NCBI GenBank assembly: GCA_947646735.1
Contig: CANTFK010000631.1
Coordinates: 79,171 to 143,170, forward strand
Direction of reading: 5' to 3'
DNA length: 64,000 nt
Source: Peronospora farinosa
Taxonomy: Eukaryota; Oomycota; Peronosporomycetes; Peronosporales; Peronosporaceae
Position numbers and translations under genes: made by a program. Below the pieces are notes generated by a model. The model was not told the DNA's origin and did no database searches. It saw only the letters and a program-made list of their open reading frames with translations. Positions 60,401-64,000 of the stretch are shown here, one piece after another (position 1 is the stretch's first letter; each line of letters starts with the position of its first letter).

Positions 60401-63400
60401 GGAGTGTTTACATTTTTGAGGAACTCAGCAATTATATTTTCCCCTCCAGCTCTAGGTCCTTTTTCATTAACTCTTTGAAAGAAGGAGTCGTCATCCCCTC
60501 CTTGAGTTTCTTATCGTCTTCAGTGATGGAGACCAGCCAGACGCTGCCCCTCATCGTCAGAAAAAAGCTGCAGCTGGTCCGCATCAAAGTGGTTTAAGGC
60601 GTTCATCTTTTCCGCCTAAATGTTCTTCTTCAAGTGGTACATCGACTTTTCCGTATCAATGTCGATAGCGAAAGCACTACCTCTTTGACCAACGATCGCG
60701 CAGTACAGAGTTTACCATCATTCAAACCAGCAAATTCTCAAATAAAGAATCACGAATTTTCTGTTCACAACTAAATATGATTGACTATGTATTCGCTTAT
60801 GCTGAGGCCAAGACGAGAGACATCCTCCCATTTTGACTGGCCGACTACCAAAATAATATCGATGCCGCTGAGCGAACAACTTCGACGTCTTCTAAAAAGA
60901 AGGCTTTATTCGGACTACAGGTCCACTAAAGAAGGTTACATCCTTTCTTCCTATGTTTCTGAATGCTACGACGCTGAAACGCTGAACGGTGTCGCCGTCA
61001 ACTGGTGCAAAAACGATCACGTTATCTTATTCCAATCTTGCAAACTCATGTTGACCAAGTGCCGCAATCGAGTAGGATTCTGATGGTTTGTGTGGTAATC
61101 ACGCTATCTTTTGCTCAAGCAGTATGATAATTCGCGACTCTTGAGTACTGGCTTCTCGCATACATACTGAACAATGGACAATTTGAGCTTGCAACTGTTG
61201 CCCCTGGCTTCGAACAAAGAGCAACACGTATTTTTCTTTTGCTTTTGGAGTGTTTACATTTTTGAGGAACTCAGCAATTATATTTTCCCCTCCAGCTCTA
61301 GGTCCTTTTTCATTAACTCTTTGAAAGAAGGAGTCGTCATCCCCTCCTTGAGTTTCTTATCGTCTTCAGTGATGGAGACCAGCCAGACGCTGCCCCTCAT
61401 CGTCAGAAAAAAGCTGCAGCTGGTCCGCATCAAAGTGGTTTAAGGCGTTCATCTTTTCCGCCTAAATGTTCTTCTTCAAGTGGTACATCGACTTTTCCGT
61501 ATCAATGTCGATAGCGAAAGCACTACCTCTTTGACCAACGATCGCGCAGTACAGAGTTTACCATCATTCAAACCAGCAAATTCTCAAATAAAGAATCACG
61601 AATTTTCTGTTCACAACTAAATATGATTGACTATGTATTCGCTTATGCTGAGGCCAAGACGAGAGACATCCTCCCATTTTGACTGGCCGACTACCAAAAT
61701 AATATCGATGCCGCTGAGCGAACAACTTCGACGTCTTCTAAAAAGAAGGCTTTATTCGGACTACAGGTCCACTAAAGAAGGTTACATCCTTTCTTCCTAT
61801 GTTTCTGAATGCTACGACGCTGAAACGCTGAACGGTGTCGCCGTCAACTGGTGCAAAAACGATCACGTTATCTTATTCCAATCTTGCAAACTCATGTTGA
61901 CCAAGTGCCGCAATCGAGTAGGATTCTGATGGTTTGTGTGGTAATCACGCTATCTTTTGCTCAAGCAGTATGATAATTCGCGACTCTTGAGTACTGGCTT
62001 CTCGCATACATACTGAACAATGGACAATTTGAGCTTGCAACTGTTGCCCCTGGCTTCGAACAAAGAGCAACACGTATTTTTCTTTTGCTTTTGGAGTGTT
62101 TACATTTTTGAGGAACTCAGCAATTATATTTTCCCCTCCAGCTCTAGGTCCTTTTTCATTAACTCTTTGAAAGAAGGAGTCGTCATCCCCTCCTTGAGTT
62201 TCTTATCGTCTTCAGTGATGGAGACCAGCCAGACGCTGCCCCTCATCGTCAGAAAAAAGCTGCAGCTGGTCCGCATCAAAGTGGTTTAAGGCGTTCATCT
62301 TTTCCGCCTAAATGTTCTTCTTCAAGTGGTACATCGACTTTTCCGTATCAATGTCGATAGCGAAAGCACTACCTCTTTGACCAACGATCGCGCAGTACAG
62401 AGTTTACCATCATTCAAACCAGCAAATTCTCAAATAAAGAATCACGAATTTTCTGTTCACAACTAAATATGATTGACTATGTATTCGCTTATGCTGAGGC
62501 CAAGACGAGAGACATCCTCCCATTTTGACTGGCCGACTACCAAAATAATATCGATGCCGCTGAGCGAACAACTTCGACGTCTTCTAAAAAGAAGGCTTTA
62601 TTCGGACTACAGGTCCACTAAAGAAGGTTACATCCTTTCTTCCTATGTTTCTGAATGCTACGAAACGCTGAACGGTGTTGCCGTCAACTGGTGCAAAAAC
62701 GATCACGTTATCTTATTCCAATCTTGCAAACTCATGTTGACCAAGTGCCGCAATCGAGTAGGATTCTGATGGTTTGTGTGGTAATCACGCTATCTTTTGC
62801 TCAAGCAGTATGATAATTCGCGACTCTTGAGTACTGGCTTCTCGCATACATACTGAACAATGGACAATTTGAGCTTGCAACTGTTGCCCCTGGCTTCGAA
62901 CAAAGAGCAACACGTATTTTTCTTTTGCTTTTGGAGTGTTTACATTTTTGAGGAACTCAGCAATTATATTTTCCCCTCCAGCTCTAGGTCCTTTTTCATT
63001 AACTCTTTGAAAGAAGGAGTCGTCATCCCCTCCTTGAGTTTCTTATCGTCTTCAGTGATGGAGACCAGCCAGACGCTGCCCCTCATCGTCAGAAAAAAGC
63101 TGCAGCTGGTCCGCATCAAAGTGGTTTAAGGCGTTCATCTTTTCCGCCTAAATGTTCTTCTTCAAGTGGTACATCGACTTTTCCGTATCAATGTCGATAG
63201 CGAAAGCACTACCTCTTTGACCAACGATCGCGCAGTACAGAGTTTACCATCATTCAAACCAGCAAATTCTCAAATAAAGAATCACGAATTTTCTGTTCAC
63301 AACTAAATATGATTGACTATGTATTCGCTTATGCTGAGGCCAAGACGAGAGACATCCTCCCATTTTGACTGACCGCCTACCAAAATAATATCGATGCCGC

Positions 63401-64000
63401 TGAGCGAACAACTTCGACGTCTTCTAAAAAGAAGGCTTTATTCGGACTACAGGTCCACTAAAGAAGGTTACATCCTTTCTTCCTATGTTTCTGAATGCTA
63501 CGACGCTGAAACGCTGAACGGTGTCGCCGTCAACTGGTGCAAAAACGATCACGTTATCTTATTCCAATCTTGCAAACTCATGTTGACCAAGTGCCGCAAT
63601 CGAGTAGGATTCTGATGGTTTGTGTGGTAATCACGCTATCTTTTGCTCAAGCAGTATGATAATTCGCGACTCTTGAGTACTGGCTTCTCGCATACATACT
63701 GAACAATGGACAATTTGAGCTTGCAACTGTTGCCCCTGGCTTCGAACAAAGAGCAACACGTATTTTTCTTTTGCTTTTGGAGTGTTTACATTTTTGAGGA
63801 ACTCAGCAATTATATTTTCCCCTCCAGCTCTAGGTCCTTTTTCATTAACTCTTTGAAAGAAGGAGTCGTCATCCCCTCCTTGAGTTTCTTATCGTCTTCA
63901 GTGATGGAGACCAGCCAGACGCTGCCCCTCATCGTCAGAAAAAGCTGCAGCTGGTCCGCATCAAAGTGGTTTAAGGCGTTCATCTTTTCCGCCTAAATGT
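36470..64000. repeat. 846-bp satellite array, about 32.5 tandem units, continues past window
   Basis: Head-to-tail units with a period of 846 bp. A landmark ATGGACAATTTG recurs at 36645, 37489, 38335, 39180, 40026 and then every 846 bp to 51024; at 51869, then every 846 bp to 58637; at 59482, then every 846 bp to 62020; then at 62860 and 63706. Units of 844 or 845 bp come from A-run slippage, near 36880 and 38570, 51592 and 58870; the 840-bp unit has a 6-bp deletion near 62663. Neighbouring units are nearly identical. The left edge is a partial, more diverged unit; the right edge is outside the window. Minus-strand content is a broken CRN gene (next entry). Confidence 0.98.
36570..37034 (-). 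pseudogene. Decayed Crinkler (CRN) N-terminal region, first of about 33 satellite copies
   Basis: Described from the copy at 39951-40416; this first copy is equivalent. From the minus-strand ATG at 40416, and after a frame change within about five codons, the frame reads GSAFAIDIDTEKS, passes a TAG at 40314-40316 and continues AEKMNALNHFDADQLQLF, matching the start and the LFLAK position of CRN effectors. It stops at TGA 40218-40220. A second frame reads ITEDDKKLKEG and FKELMKKDLELEG to TAA at 40130-40132. A third frame reads IIAEFLKNV and KEKYVLLFV, where CRNs have the HVLV-type end, and stops at 39951. The same breaks occur in every copy I compared. The rest of the unit (about 380 bp) has a short frame around VFAPVDGDTVQRFSVVAF of unknown origin. 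No copy can encode an intact effector. The last copy is cut by the window edge. Confidence 0.75.

Noticed and set aside
36645..63996. Two plus-strand open frames per satellite unit (about 89 and 100 codons) repeated more than 30 times
   Set aside because: They lie antisense to the CRN-like frames, have no recognised motifs, vary in length through A-run slippage, and their conservation follows from the near-identity of units. One of the two lacks an ATG in many copies.
36470..64000. CRISPR array
   Set aside because: The repeated unit is 846 bp with no variable spacers, and the window is eukaryotic.
36470..64000. Telomeric, rDNA or 5S array
   Set aside because: No telomere heptamer-type motif and no rRNA-like sequence in the unit.

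Overview
The window reads as nuclear DNA of an oomycete, most likely a Peronosporales plant pathogen (Phytophthora or downy-mildew type). The evidence is compact intron-containing housekeeping genes with introns of about 70-100 bp, decayed Crinkler (CRN) effector genes, a possible RXLR-type effector remnant, a secreted CAP protein, and oomycete-style copia, gypsy, pogo and LINE debris. No species name can be given from the sequence alone.

Layout. (1) 1-4186: a decayed CRN gene cut by the left edge, a six-exon Rab7 gene, and a dead pogo/Tigger-type transposase. (2) 4187-14200: a repeat island. It holds a complete but inactivated copia retrotransposon (5736-10976) with near-identical LTRs and a perfect 5-bp target duplication, an older repeat whose two inverted arms flank the copia, a possible RXLR-like effector remnant cut at its 3' end by an LTR-like repeat, two minisatellites and a gypsy gag fragment. 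(3) 14698-34151: a gene-dense block of eleven genes: AGFG/AGD14-type ArfGAP, ribosomal protein L9 (uL6), a Tim17-family membrane protein, an acidic zinc-finger protein, a TFIIIC90-like subunit, a secreted CAP protein, a SMYD-like SET protein, ARPC1, a lysine-rich coiled protein, a phosphoglycolate-phosphatase-like HAD enzyme and a mitochondrial TcdA/Tcd-type E1-like enzyme. (4) 34240-36469: a LINE endonuclease fragment and AT-rich filler. (5) 36470-64000: a head-to-tail satellite of an 846-bp unit (32 full copies plus partial ends) running off the right edge.

The most striking feature is the satellite. Read on the minus strand, each unit holds a broken N-terminal CRN (LFLAK-type) coding region in three frames. 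The breaks are shared by every copy I compared, so an already dead effector gene appears to have been amplified into at least 27.5 kb of satellite. Sequence variants sit in contiguous blocks along the array, which points to local duplication and gene conversion. The gene-dense block is ordinary housekeeping (vesicle traffic, translation, tRNA modification, Pol III transcription, actin nucleation) and the genes share no evident pathway; the interest lies in the effector-derived and repeat DNA on either side.
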